Source of the DNA: Photobacterium sp. TY1-4
Lineage (GTDB): Bacteria; Pseudomonadota; Gammaproteobacteria; Enterobacterales; Vibrionaceae
DNA length: 64,000 nucleotides
Assembly (NCBI RefSeq): GCF_025398175.1
Contig: NZ_CP099734.1
Span: 2,914,001 to 2,978,000, forward strand
Reading direction: 5' to 3'
This document shows positions 30,080 to 37,747 of the stretch, piece by piece. The notes beneath the pieces are model-generated. The model was not told where the DNA came from. It saw only the letters and a program-made list of their open reading frames with translations, and did not search any database. The stretch's first letter is position 1. Every line of letters starts with the position of its first letter. Position numbers and translations under genes: made by a program.

Positions 30080-30748
30080 ATGCGTCCAATTCCCCGTTCC
30101 GAGCAGGAACTGCTCGACCGCGCCCATGCGCTGGCTGGCTGCACCTTTGATGAACTGGCCGCTCAAGCCGGCATGGTGACGCCGCCGGATCTTCGCCGCG
30201 ATAAAGGCTGGGTCGGCCAGTTGCTGGAATGGCACCTCGGCGCATCCGCCGGCAGCAGGCCGGTGCCCGATTTTGTCGAGCTGGGCATTGAGCTGAAAAC
30301 CATTCCGATCAGCTATAGCGGCAGACCACTGGAAACCACCTTCGTCTGTGTGGCCCCGCTCGTCGGCCTGCAAGGCGTCACCTGGGAGAACAGCCATATC
30401 CGGCATAAACTGGCGCGGGTGTTGTGGATCCCGGTTGAAGGTGAACGGGATATTCCGCTGGGAGATCGTCGGGTTGGCTCCCCGCTGCTCTGGAGCCCGT
30501 CGGCAGATGAAGAGCAACGACTACGCCATGACTGGGAAGAGCTGATGGATATGATTGTGCTGGGCCAGGTAGAAACTATTACCGCCCGCCACGGAGAGGT
30601 ATTACAGCTTCGGCCTAAAGCCGCGAACGGTAAAGCTCTCACCGAAGCCTACGGCGCCAACGGCCAGATCATTCTAACCCGTCCCCGCGGCTTTTACCTG
30701 AAAACCAACTTTACCGCCGAGCTCCTGTCACGCGCCTTCTTGCTATAA
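30080..30748 (+). CDS. mutH: DNA mismatch repair endonuclease MutH
   Basis: Nicks the unmethylated strand at hemimethylated GATC sites when activated by MutS-MutL, giving strand discrimination to Dam-directed repair. The 222-aa protein has the restriction-enzyme-like catalytic residues Glu50 (GQLLEWHLG), Asp64, Glu71 and Lys73 ([12 protein letters not shown]), matching E. coli E56, D70, E77 and K79. The presence of MutH implies a Dam-methylating organism, as expected for Vibrionaceae. It is divergent from rppH and convergent with a small hypothetical gene. Confidence 0.96.
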   Translation: MRPIPRSEQELLDRAHALAGCTFDELAAQAGMVTPPDLRRDKGWVGQLLEWHLGASAGSRPVPDFVELGIELKTIPISYSGRPLETTFVCVAPLVGLQGVTWENSHIRHKLARVLWIPVEGERDIPLGDRRVGSPLLWSPSADEEQRLRHDWEELMDMIVLGQVETITARHGEVLQLRPKAANGKALTEAYGANGQIILTRPRGFYLKTNFTAELLSRAFLL

Positions 30749-30756
30749 CCAGGCAG

Positions 30757-31059
30757 CTATAAGGCAATCGTCATATCTTCGCGGCATTCAGACAACTGAC
30801 CATCAGGCGAAAATTCATCATAGGGATCGGTCACCCGCAGGATCACGGAGGTTACCCCTAACGGCCGCAACAGATCCTTCACCTGCTCGATCGACTGGAA
30901 CCGGATCATTTCCTCATTATCATGTTTCAGGGGTTCGAGCTGATTTTTGAACTCCACTTCCATCAGGTAGTCGGAGCATCCCGCATAGCTGGTTAAAATA
31001 CAGGTCGGCACACTGCCACCGTCCGCTTTCAGCCAGTGCTTTAACTGAGATAATTTCAT
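30757..31059 (-). CDS. conserved-looking hypothetical protein
   Basis: A 100-aa soluble acidic protein (MKLSQLKHWLKADGG...), with no signal peptide or membrane segment. The start at 31059 is chosen because a strong GAGGAG lies 7 nt upstream; the open frame extends further to 31143 without a ribosome site. Features include two cysteines (PTCILTSYAGCSDYLMEVEF) and a C-terminal CREDMTIAL. It lies between mutH and tas, convergent with mutH (8 nt apart) and divergent from tas, as small DUF genes do in other vibrios (possibly DUF6482; not verified). Function unknown. Confidence 0.7.
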   Translation of the reverse strand: MKLSQLKHWLKADGGSVPTCILTSYAGCSDYLMEVEFKNQLEPLKHDNEEMIRFQSIEQVKDLLRPLGVTSVILRVTDPYDEFSPDGQLSECREDMTIAL

Positions 31060-31284
31060 TGCATCTCCTCGGAACACCGCAGTCAAACTGCCGGTCGTCA
31101 ATAGGGCGGCTTCGTGCAGCGCGATGCCTTCATGGATCGCCACGTACCGTGTTTAACTATGTGTCAGGTTCGCTCTATCGGCAAGGTCGGTGGCGTAAAT
31201 TGACTTTGATTTCGATTTATTTCATTGCCTTGGCTTCAGGACAGGTTATAGTCAGACAATCACACGCCAGTCCAAGGAGGGCTC

Positions 31285-32319
31285 ATGGACTATCATCGAC
31301 TCCCCCACTCCGCGCTCGAAGTCAGTAAAATCTGCCTCGGCACCATGACCTTCGGTGAACAGAACACCGAAGCCGATGCGCATAGCCAACTGGATTTTGC
31401 CTTTGAGCGCGGCGTCAATTTTATTGATACCGCCGAAATGTATCCGGTGCCGCCGAAACCGGACACCCAGGGGCTGACCGAAACCTACATCGGTAATTGG
31501 CTGAAAAAAACCGGCCATCGGGATAAAGTCGTGCTGGCAACCAAAGTCGCCGGTCCGCGAGGGGTGCCGCATATCCGCGACAACATGGCACTGGATCGCC
31601 GCAATATTCATGATGCCGTAGAAACCAGCCTGAACCGGCTGCAAACCGACTACATCGATCTGTATCAGCTGCACTGGCCGCAGCGGGAAACCAACTGCTT
31701 TGGCAAGCTCAACTACCAGTACCAGGAGGATCACTCCGGCGTGACGCTCACCGACAGCCTGGAAGCCCTGGCTGAATTGGTGCGGGCGGGCAAAGTCCGT
31801 TATATCGGCTTATCCAACGAGACCCCCTGGGGGGTGATGTCGTTCCTGCGCCTGGCGGAAAAGCACGGATTGCCCCGGGTCATTACGATTCAGAACCCTT
31901 ACAACCTGCTCAACCGCAGCTTTGAAGTCGGGCTGTCCGAGATCAGCCACCACGAGGGCGTTGAACTGCTGGCCTACTCCCCGCTGGCTTTCGGCACCCT
32001 GAGCGGGAAGTACCTCGATGGTGCACGCCCAGCCGGGGCCCGCTGTACCCTGTTCGAGCGCTTCTCACGCTATTTCACGCCGCAGGGTGTCGCGGCCACC
32101 CAAGCTTATGTGGATATCGCCCGCAAGCACGGCCTCGACCCGGCTCAGATGGCACTGGCGTTTGTCAATCAGCGTCCTTTTGTGGCCGCCAATATCATCG
32201 GCGCCACCAACCTGGCCCAGCTCGAAGCCAATATCAACAGTATCGATCTGCACCTGAGCGAGGAAGTGCTCAGCGATTTGGAAGCCGCCGGGATCACTTA
32301 TTCCAATCCGTGCCCCTGA
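31285..32319 (+). CDS. tas: NADP(H)-dependent aldo/keto reductase Tas
   Basis: A 344-aa (beta/alpha)8 reductase. The catalytic tetrad is visible: Asp and Tyr in FIDTAEMYPVPPKP, Lys in LATKVAGPRG and His in YQLHWPQRETN. It matches E. coli Tas through LGTMTFGEQNTEADAHSQLD and SNETPWGVM. The physiological substrate is not known; E. coli tas was named for suppressing tyrosine auxotrophy. A strong AAGGAGG ribosome site lies 6 nt upstream. The tas terminator just downstream is interrupted by the second IS. Confidence 0.95.
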   Translation: MDYHRLPHSALEVSKICLGTMTFGEQNTEADAHSQLDFAFERGVNFIDTAEMYPVPPKPDTQGLTETYIGNWLKKTGHRDKVVLATKVAGPRGVPHIRDNMALDRRNIHDAVETSLNRLQTDYIDLYQLHWPQRETNCFGKLNYQYQEDHSGVTLTDSLEALAELVRAGKVRYIGLSNETPWGVMSFLRLAEKHGLPRVITIQNPYNLLNRSFEVGLSEISHHEGVELLAYSPLAFGTLSGKYLDGARPAGARCTLFERFSRYFTPQGVAATQAYVDIARKHGLDPAQMALAFVNQRPFVAANIIGATNLAQLEANINSIDLHLSEEVLSDLEAAGITYSNPCP

Positions 32320-32344
32320 GTGCCTCGTGCGGATTGAGCTCATG

Positions 32345-32365
32345 AAAAAGCCCCCGATTCACGGG
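32345..32365 (+). terminator. tas terminator, left part, interrupted by an IS
   Basis: The A-run and left arm AAAAAGCCCCCGATTCACGG lead into the duplication. The right part, GGCTTTTT, lies past the IS at 33808. Removing the IS and one duplication restores AGCCCCCG-ATTCA-CGGGGGCT with flanking A and T runs. Confidence 0.85.
32354..32365. repeat. target-site duplication, left, IS copy 2
   Basis: CCGATTCACGGG, repeated exactly at 33796-33807. Confidence 0.93.
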
Positions 32366-32374
32366 CAATGCAGT

Positions 32375-33712
32375 TCACTTAAGGGGAGCTGCATGGCGAT
32401 TAACCGGGTAGCGGGTCTTTGATATCTTAACTGCCCTGGGCCTAGATGGCCTGGGGCGATTTTCCTTGAAGAGCACTGACAGGTCCCCCCGTAGTGCCTT
32501 TAGCCTCTTGGGCGTGTTTCCCGGTGACAGTGCCTTACTCATTACCCTGAGCTGACTTGCAATAAACTGGCAGGCGTACTTGAAGCTTATTTCTGTGGGG
32601 GCTCTGTCATGCGCCACAGCCGCCTGGCTTGCCTCTCTCCTGACCAGGTTGTAGCCGAGAAGCAACCCCCATAACTCTTGATAAACCAGCTCGACCGTTT
32701 TGCTCCGCAAGGTAAGAGAATTGTGCTGCATGGAGCTCTTTATATCGCGGTAGCCCAGTTCAATCTCCCAGCGTTCGTGGTATAGGGTGGCAACCTGCTC
32801 GGCGCTGTACATCTCTCTTGGCAGGGAGGTGAAAACCGTTTTCTCTTTCCCGTCTACCTCATAGGTGACTGCCCGTACCTGCCATTTCTCAGGAAGGGTC
32901 GGATTCTTCTTTCTCGCTTGGGGCGAGACCTTCATCTCGATAAGGTTGTCATTGGTTTCCTCCTCGTCGAGAAGTGTGTATACCACGCCTTTTTTAGCAG
33001 GAATAAGCCAATGTCGGTTTGCCCCGCTGGCAGAGATGCCCAGCAACAGGCTTGCTCCGTAAAATCCCTTATCCAGCAAAGTCACCGAGTTATCCGGCAG
33101 CGAGTTGATAAAGGGTTGGGCCAGCGGTATTTCACCTCGGCGATAAGGGCTGATATCGGCATCAATGATGATATGGGAACGCACGTTCATCATGGTGACA
33201 AGACGGAGTACAGGGTAAGGTGTCTGGCGCTTTCCGGATGTGTTTCCCGAACCGAAGTGTTCGCGAAGCCCGGGGGTATCCGGGGTCCTGAACAGAGCCC
33301 CATCAACAGCAAAAACCTGAAGTTTATTCCAGCTGTCTTCCGGGTACCTTTCTTTACCCCATACCTGAGCACACTGTTTGAACAGCCATTTAGGCGCTTC
33401 CTTTCCCAGTCGCTGACGGGCTTGTGTCAGAGCACTCTTGGCCAGGAGTTCCTCGTTTGCCAACCCTTCGGCACAGACATTCATACGGCGGGCCACTTCA
33501 GCTATAGGCTCATTGCGGAAAAAGGCCATACCGACAATAAGCCAGAGCACCATATCACTGGGGAGCCGTCTTCGTCTGATGGTTGCCTGAGTCGATAAAG
33601 ATGTAGCTCTGGCAACCCACTCGTCGGGAACGTGTTCAGAGAAAGTGGTCAGCTGGGAGATATCGACAGGAGACTCTTCAAGAAAATCTGTGAGTGCGGA
33701 AGCTAAGGGCAT
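32375..33712 (-). CDS. IS4-family DDE transposase, copy 2
   Basis: 445 aa, residue for residue the same as copy 1, with the same DDE residues and YREK signature (YHERWEIELGYRDIK). It is intact and transcribed toward tas, so tas read-through would give RNA antisense to it. There is no Shine-Dalgarno before the ATG. Antisense transcription from tas and the internal terminator at 33713-33744 would both limit its expression. Confidence 0.96.
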   Translation of the reverse strand: MPLASALTDFLEESPVDISQLTTFSEHVPDEWVARATSLSTQATIRRRRLPSDMVLWLIVGMAFFRNEPIAEVARRMNVCAEGLANEELLAKSALTQARQRLGKEAPKWLFKQCAQVWGKERYPEDSWNKLQVFAVDGALFRTPDTPGLREHFGSGNTSGKRQTPYPVLRLVTMMNVRSHIIIDADISPYRRGEIPLAQPFINSLPDNSVTLLDKGFYGASLLLGISASGANRHWLIPAKKGVVYTLLDEEETNDNLIEMKVSPQARKKNPTLPEKWQVRAVTYEVDGKEKTVFTSLPREMYSAEQVATLYHERWEIELGYRDIKSSMQHNSLTLRSKTVELVYQELWGLLLGYNLVRREASQAAVAHDRAPTEISFKYACQFIASQLRVMSKALSPGNTPKRLKALRGDLSVLFKENRPRPSRPRAVKISKTRYPVNRHAAPLK

Positions 33713-33744
33713 AAAAAAACCGGAAACCAGTAAATGATTTCCGA
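33713..33744 (-). terminator. intrinsic terminator inside IS copy 2
   Basis: The same hairpin plus seven-T run as in copy 1, on the minus strand directly before the transposase ATG. Confidence 0.75.
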
Positions 33745-33795
33745 TTTTGACGCATCAGAAGGATCAGTCAACCGATCCTTAACTGATCAGCATTG

Positions 33796-33807
33796 CCGAT
33801 TCACGGG
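33796..33807. repeat. target-site duplication, right, IS copy 2
   Basis: CCGATTCACGGG, identical to 32354-32365, followed by GGCTTTTT, the displaced arm and T-run of the tas terminator. Confidence 0.93.
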
Positions 33808-33821
33808 GGCTTTTTCCTTTC

Positions 33822-33845
33822 AGCATTTAGCATTTAGCATTTAGC
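33822..33845. repeat. AGCATTT tandem repeat
   Basis: Three perfect copies of the heptamer AGCATTT followed by AGC, just outside IS copy 2. Confidence 0.8.
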
Positions 33846-33847
33846 TT

Positions 33848-33880
33848 GCACCTTACTCCGGAGACACCGTAGCAAGGTGC
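33848..33880 (-). terminator. hairpin after the DUF1127-like gene
   Basis: GCACCTT/AAGGTGC with further inner pairing (CT/AG, CGG/CCG), 5 nt after the stop. There is no T-run, so termination is only likely. Confidence 0.45.
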
Positions 33881-33885
33881 CGACA

Positions 33886-34131
33886 TTACGTGACCCATCG
33901 CGATTGATAGCCCCGTCTGAGACGGCGGGCCAGACGACCGGCTCTATCGGCAGGAAACGCATAGTCCACCCGGTTATCAGCGGCGATCCCGATGTCCTGT
34001 TTCAGATGCAGCGACAGGTTAGGCATATGCACCCTGACTCGACTGTGTTGGCGCCGCCACTGGGCTTCTTCCCGTTGAACATCCAGACGGATCAATAAAA
34101 CGGCCAGGCGTAAATAGACTGATTGACGCAT
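33886..34131 (-). CDS. small DUF1127-like protein
   Basis: An 81-aa basic protein. The middle, WRRQHSRVRVHMPNLSLHL followed by KQDIGIAADN, fits the DUF1127 (YjiS) pattern, in which Arg-rich residues lead to a hydrophobic helix ending in DIGL. The start at 34131 has GGAGA about 9 nt upstream; an ATG five codons earlier lacks a ribosome site. Some DUF1127 proteins bind RNA and affect phosphate or carbon metabolism in other bacteria, but no role can be assigned here. It probably follows the tiny ORF at 34243-34308 in one transcript. Confidence 0.6.
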   Translation of the reverse strand: MRQSVYLRLAVLLIRLDVQREEAQWRRQHSRVRVHMPNLSLHLKQDIGIAADNRVDYAFPADRAGRLARRLRRGYQSRWVT

Positions 34132-34242
34132 AAGTATACTCTCCATGTTAAACGTTGGAGGGTCACAGAGTCTGCCGGGAGAGGCTGAATAAAATCGTCG
34201 CCGCGACAGATCTCCGCGGCCCGAGGTTACAGCGGAAAACTG

Positions 34243-34308
34243 TTAAATGTTGGTGTGTTTCGAGGTATCGCCAGCAGGACACTTCGAGTTCAGATCACTG
34301 ATTTTCAT
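34243..34308 (-). CDS. 21-codon ORF with strong ribosome site
   Basis: A 21-aa peptide beginning MKISDLNSKCPAG and ending HTNI, with one cysteine and no hydrophobic stretch. The ATG is preceded by AGGAGG with 7-nt spacing, among the best ribosome sites in the window, and a candidate promoter lies about 45 bp upstream. It could be a real small protein or a leader peptide for the DUF1127-like gene 111 nt downstream. Its composition is not biased to any one amino acid, which argues against attenuation. Confidence 0.5.
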   Translation of the reverse strand: MKISDLNSKCPAGDTSKHTNI

Positions 34309-34350
34309 CTTGTTTCCTCCTGGTCAATAAAAATGGGTGAGAATGGTTTC

Positions 34351-34378
34351 ATTGTAACCAGCCAAACGAATAAAACAA
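34351..34378 (-). promoter_or_regulatory. candidate promoter for the two small ORFs
   Basis: On the minus strand TTGTTT (34373-34378), a 16-bp spacer and TACAAT (34351-34356), about 43 bp before the 21-codon ORF. Confidence 0.45.
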
Positions 34379-34485
34379 GCATATGTTAGCACTCAATTGC
34401 ATAAATATGGTTTTGTCCTATTTCATTCGGCATCAGGCTTGCGAATGCCTTGGATCTCACTAAGATCTTAATACTTGGCAGGCGA

Positions 34486-35826
34486 TCATCCCTGCCGATA
34501 CTGCTGTCGTGGCGGCGGGACCAGATCGTGCTTATTGAGCAGACGATACATCGTGGCCCGCGATACCCCCAGCTCACGCGCTGCAGCCGAAATCTGGCCT
34601 TTGTTATTCTCCAGCACCGATAATAACGCGCTGCGTTCAGACTCTTCACGAATCTTTTTCAGGCTTTGCTTATCATCGGCGATCCGCGGCAAGTCGAGAT
34701 GCTCTAGCTCGATGACCTTGGTTTCACTCAATAAAATCGCCCGCTTCAATTGGCTGATCAACTCACGAACATTCCCCGGCCAGGGATAGGTCAACAGTAA
34801 TTTCTGAGCTTCCTCGGACAGCGACTTAACAATACTGTTGTACTGGCGCGAGAACTTAGTCAGCAGATAATCCGCCAGCAATAAAATATCTTCGCCCCGT
34901 TCACGCAGCGCCGGTACCGTCAGCCCCAGCACGTTGAGCCGATAATACAAATCTTCACGAATCTTCCCTTCAGCCAGTAACGTCTCCAACGGGTAGCGTG
35001 TCGAGACAATCAACCGAACATCGGCATGCACTTGCCGCCCGCCGGTCGTCGTGAATCCGCCATCCTCCAGGAACCGGCACAACTCCTGCTGCCGGGCATC
35101 ATCCAGCAGGGCGATTTCATCGAGAAACAAGACCCCTTTATCCGCCGCGCTGAAGCAACACCGACCGGGATCGGCCGACGTTGTCTCATCAATCAACCAA
35201 TCGCTGCCGATCCCCTCACCACTCAACGTGATAAAACGCCCCTTGGTCCGGGTGGACGCCTGATGAATCGCCTGGGCCACCAGCTCTTTGCCGGTCCCGA
35301 TTTCGCCCTGAACAAACACCGGCATATCCGCAGCCGCCATCCGTTTCACCTGATGGCGCAGTTTTTTCATCACCGCCGTGTTGCCCTGCAAGCCATGCTG
35401 GCCGAACTGCCCCAGCTCGGGCCAGACCTTGCGCTCCAACTGCAACATGCCGCGTTGGTGGCCGATCGTTTTGAGTAACTGGGATTCCGGGACCGGTGAG
35501 GTAAAGTAATCGATGCAGAAGCTGACGATAAACTGACAAATCGCCTCGGTGTTGAGCTGATCTTCCCGAGCCAACGCCAGCCAGCGCGCTTGTTTATTGC
35601 GGTTGACCACCCCGGCAACCCCGTTGAGGCTAAAGTTATCCTGGGTCAGATCCACCACCCCGATACAGGGACCGACTTCCAGCAGCAGCGCTTCAGCCGC
35701 ACGCAAATCGTAACATCGGTAGCAGCGCCAGCCAGCCTGCTCCAGTGCAGTGATCCAAGGAATGTCATTCCCCCCCAGTACGATTAACGTTCCCAGGGCT
35801 GAAGTGCGCTTTACATCTGTTCTCAT
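34486..35826 (-). CDS. vpsR: VpsR-type biofilm regulator (atypical NtrC-family protein)
   Basis: In V. cholerae VpsR is a c-di-GMP-binding master activator of exopolysaccharide and biofilm genes. The 446-aa protein has an N-terminal receiver-like domain with Asp59 (GVVDLTQD), the same position as the V. cholerae residue. The AAA+ domain has Walker A GEIGTGKELV near residue 174 and Walker B GVLFLDEI. A Fis-type HTH follows (QISAAARELGVSRATMYRLL). The sigma-54-contacting GAFTGA loop is absent: the stretch between the Walker motifs reads IDETTSADPGRCCF. This fits the known sigma-70-dependent action of VpsR. The gene lies beyond mutH-tas, as in V. cholerae. No polysaccharide genes are in the window. 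Confidence 0.92.
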   Translation of the reverse strand: MRTDVKRTSALGTLIVLGGNDIPWITALEQAGWRCYRCYDLRAAEALLLEVGPCIGVVDLTQDNFSLNGVAGVVNRNKQARWLALAREDQLNTEAICQFIVSFCIDYFTSPVPESQLLKTIGHQRGMLQLERKVWPELGQFGQHGLQGNTAVMKKLRHQVKRMAAADMPVFVQGEIGTGKELVAQAIHQASTRTKGRFITLSGEGIGSDWLIDETTSADPGRCCFSAADKGVLFLDEIALLDDARQQELCRFLEDGGFTTTGGRQVHADVRLIVSTRYPLETLLAEGKIREDLYYRLNVLGLTVPALRERGEDILLLADYLLTKFSRQYNSIVKSLSEEAQKLLLTYPWPGNVRELISQLKRAILLSETKVIELEHLDLPRIADDKQSLKKIREESERSALLSVLENNKGQISAAARELGVSRATMYRLLNKHDLVPPPRQQYRQG

Positions 35827-36007
35827 CCTTCACCGCCTATCCTTTTGCCTGCCTCTCCCCATCACGCTCAGGTCTGCCAATGGTGTCGCCATGGCACTGC
35901 TGTTTCAGCGCGTGACACTCAAATACCCGCCCAAAAATGTTGCAACTTGTTTACTATTATAATTAACATTTTGATAGTAGCTTGATTATATTTATGGTCC
36001 TGAAACG

Positions 36008-36031
36008 CAAAAAGCGCCCGAAGGCGCTTTA
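36008..36031 (-). terminator. symporter gene terminator
   Basis: Stem AAAGCGCC/GGCGCTTT with loop CGAA, followed on the minus strand by a T-rich stretch, 22 nt after the stop. Confidence 0.85.
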
Positions 36032-36052
36032 ACATCCGCATTTAGTTGCGAG

Positions 36053-37327
36053 TTAACTCACGGTCACCGTCTCCGGCTGAGCGTCCTCGGTTTCAACACC
36101 AATCTCGTTTTCGCTCTTGGCCACAATGGTGTTCACCGCAGTGTCACCGACCACATTCGAGCTGGTACAGAACATATCGTTAATCCGATCAACCGCGGCC
36201 ACAATTGCCAGGCCTTCAGCAGGCAGACCCAGTTGGTGCAGCAACACACCCACCATCACCACACCGCCCCCCGGAACACCACCGGCACCAATCGACAGCA
36301 GCAGAATCGTCAGGCCAAGGGTCACCAAGTCCGCGCTATTAATCGGCTGACCGAAGGCATTGGCAACAAACAGCGTTGCCAGGGTAATGTAAATCGACAC
36401 ACCGGACATATTCATGGTCGCACCCAACGGTACCCCGAAGCCGGCCACAGATTTCGACACCCCCAGCTTGTCAGTCAGGGTACGCATGGTGACCGGAATG
36501 GTCGCATTCGAGCTCGCCGTCGACAGTGAAAACAGGATCTGCTCACGAGTATGACGCAGGAACTCTGTCGGCTTGATCCCTGTCGTCAGACCAACCATCA
36601 TCGGATAGAACACAAAGATCCAGAACACCAGCATGGCCACAACCAGCGCCACATAGCCCGCAACGGACATCAGCGTGGCTGCATCCAGCGTCGCGCCCAA
36701 TTGCACCATCAGCGCAAAGACACCGTAAGGCGCCAGGCTCATCACCAGGCCGACCAGTTTCATCATCAGCTCATTGGCCATCTTGAAGGTGCGAATCGCC
36801 GGGCCACCGCGATGATCCAGGGCCTGGATCGCCAGGCCGGTCAGAATGGCCATAAAGATGATTTGTAACATGTCGCCATCCGCAAACGCCTGGAACGGGT
36901 TACTCGGGACAATGTTGACGATCAGCGAGAAGATATCCGGCGTTTCAGTCGTGGTCAGTTCCACGGCTTCCGACACGCTCCCGGCCAGCTCAGCACCTGC
37001 ACCCGGCTGGAAGATCATCCCGACCGTCAATGCTGCAGCGATCGCAATAATGGTGTTCAGAATGTAGAGACCAAAAGTTTTTCCACCTAAGCGACCAAAT
37101 GCAGTGATGTCTTTCAGCTCAACGATCCCGCATACAATTGAAACGTAAACTAAAGGAACCACCAGCAGTTTAATCAGTGAAACAAACATCCCGCCGGCAC
37201 CTTCCGCCAGCCCTAGGACATAAGTGTCCATGAATGTCACGCCGTTAAACAGGTACTGAATCGCAGTCCCGATGATCAGGCCCGCGAAAAGGCCTGCAAA
37301 GATTTTTCCTGATAGCGATTGTTGCAT
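36053..37327 (-). CDS. dicarboxylate/amino acid:cation symporter (DAACS family)
   Basis: A 424-aa GltP/DctA-like secondary transporter with about eight helices and two re-entrant loops. The serine-rich re-entrant loop FSLSTASSNATIPVTMRTL (HP1) and the NMSGVSIYITLATLF helix (TM7, NMDGT-like) are typical. The later DRINDMFCTSSNVVGDT binds substrate and cation. Likely substrates are glutamate, aspartate or C4-dicarboxylates, not resolvable by sequence. The frame remains open to a TTG at 37423, but the ATG at 37327 has GGAGA 8 nt upstream and gives the family N-terminus. It is a monocistronic unit between vpsR and a lipoprotein gene. Confidence 0.92.
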   Translation of the reverse strand: MQQSLSGKIFAGLFAGLIIGTAIQYLFNGVTFMDTYVLGLAEGAGGMFVSLIKLLVVPLVYVSIVCGIVELKDITAFGRLGGKTFGLYILNTIIAIAAALTVGMIFQPGAGAELAGSVSEAVELTTTETPDIFSLIVNIVPSNPFQAFADGDMLQIIFMAILTGLAIQALDHRGGPAIRTFKMANELMMKLVGLVMSLAPYGVFALMVQLGATLDAATLMSVAGYVALVVAMLVFWIFVFYPMMVGLTTGIKPTEFLRHTREQILFSLSTASSNATIPVTMRTLTDKLGVSKSVAGFGVPLGATMNMSGVSIYITLATLFVANAFGQPINSADLVTLGLTILLLSIGAGGVPGGGVVMVGVLLHQLGLPAEGLAIVAAVDRINDMFCTSSNVVGDTAVNTIVAKSENEIGVETEDAQPETVTVS

Positions 37328-37747
37328 CGTCCATCTCCAGTTTGTTGTGCTTGCATTGGATTTATTGACTTCCTGTTCCCACTGTTCCTCGTGGGTTAGG
37401 CGACATTTTACACAGTTCAACAACCGGGAAAAGCGAGATATTTACAATGTAGTTACAACAATGGAGCATGAAACAAACGCTTAAAGATCATACATATTAC
37501 AATATAAATCTCTAAAGCGGTTTAAAATCCGGGGGTTATAGATAAAGCACTCAGCAAAAAAATCTGCGAACACTGTTTTATTTGGCGGGCGTTAAATTAT
37601 CGTTAATGTGAATCCAGTCACACTCAAAAATTCACTATAAGGATAATTGGGGGAATTTTTCCACTATCGGAAAATAGATATCACGGCTTTGAATCGCGAG
37701 ACTCAGGCAGAGACACCGCGGTCAAAGCCGTGGCAGATCACAGGGGG
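37328..37747. other. region upstream of the symporter gene
   Basis: An AT-rich region of 420 bp with no gene. It should contain the symporter promoter (minus) and the 3' end of the lipoprotein transcript. The only clear structure is the inverted repeat listed at 37682-37732, plus a smaller one, TTTTCC/GGAAAA, near 37659-37676. Confidence 0.5.
37682..37732 (-). repeat. 11-bp perfect inverted repeat after the lipoprotein gene
   Basis: CACGGCTTTGA and TCAAAGCCGTG, separated by 29 nt, 16 nt past the lipoprotein stop. On the minus strand it is followed by ATATCTATTTT, so it may act as a terminator. Confidence 0.55.

Larger units (their letters stand above)
32366..33795 (-). mobile_element. IS4-family insertion sequence, copy 2 (1430 bp, inverted)
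   Basis: Same length, ends and transposase as copy 1 but on the minus strand, so the two form an inverted pair enclosing thyA to tas (about 8.6 kb between them). It sits inside the tas terminator hairpin, pointing against tas. The 12-bp duplications differ from those of copy 1, so the copies inserted independently. In the orientation of the IS the two duplicated targets read CCCGCAGATGCG and CCCGTGAATCGG, sharing CCCG at the left, AT at positions 8-9 and a terminal G. Confidence 0.95.

Noticed and set aside
22305..33795. Composite transposon formed by the two ISs
   Set aside because: The enclosed genes are core Vibrionaceae genes in the expected order, and each IS has its own distinct target duplication, so the segment was not moved as a unit.
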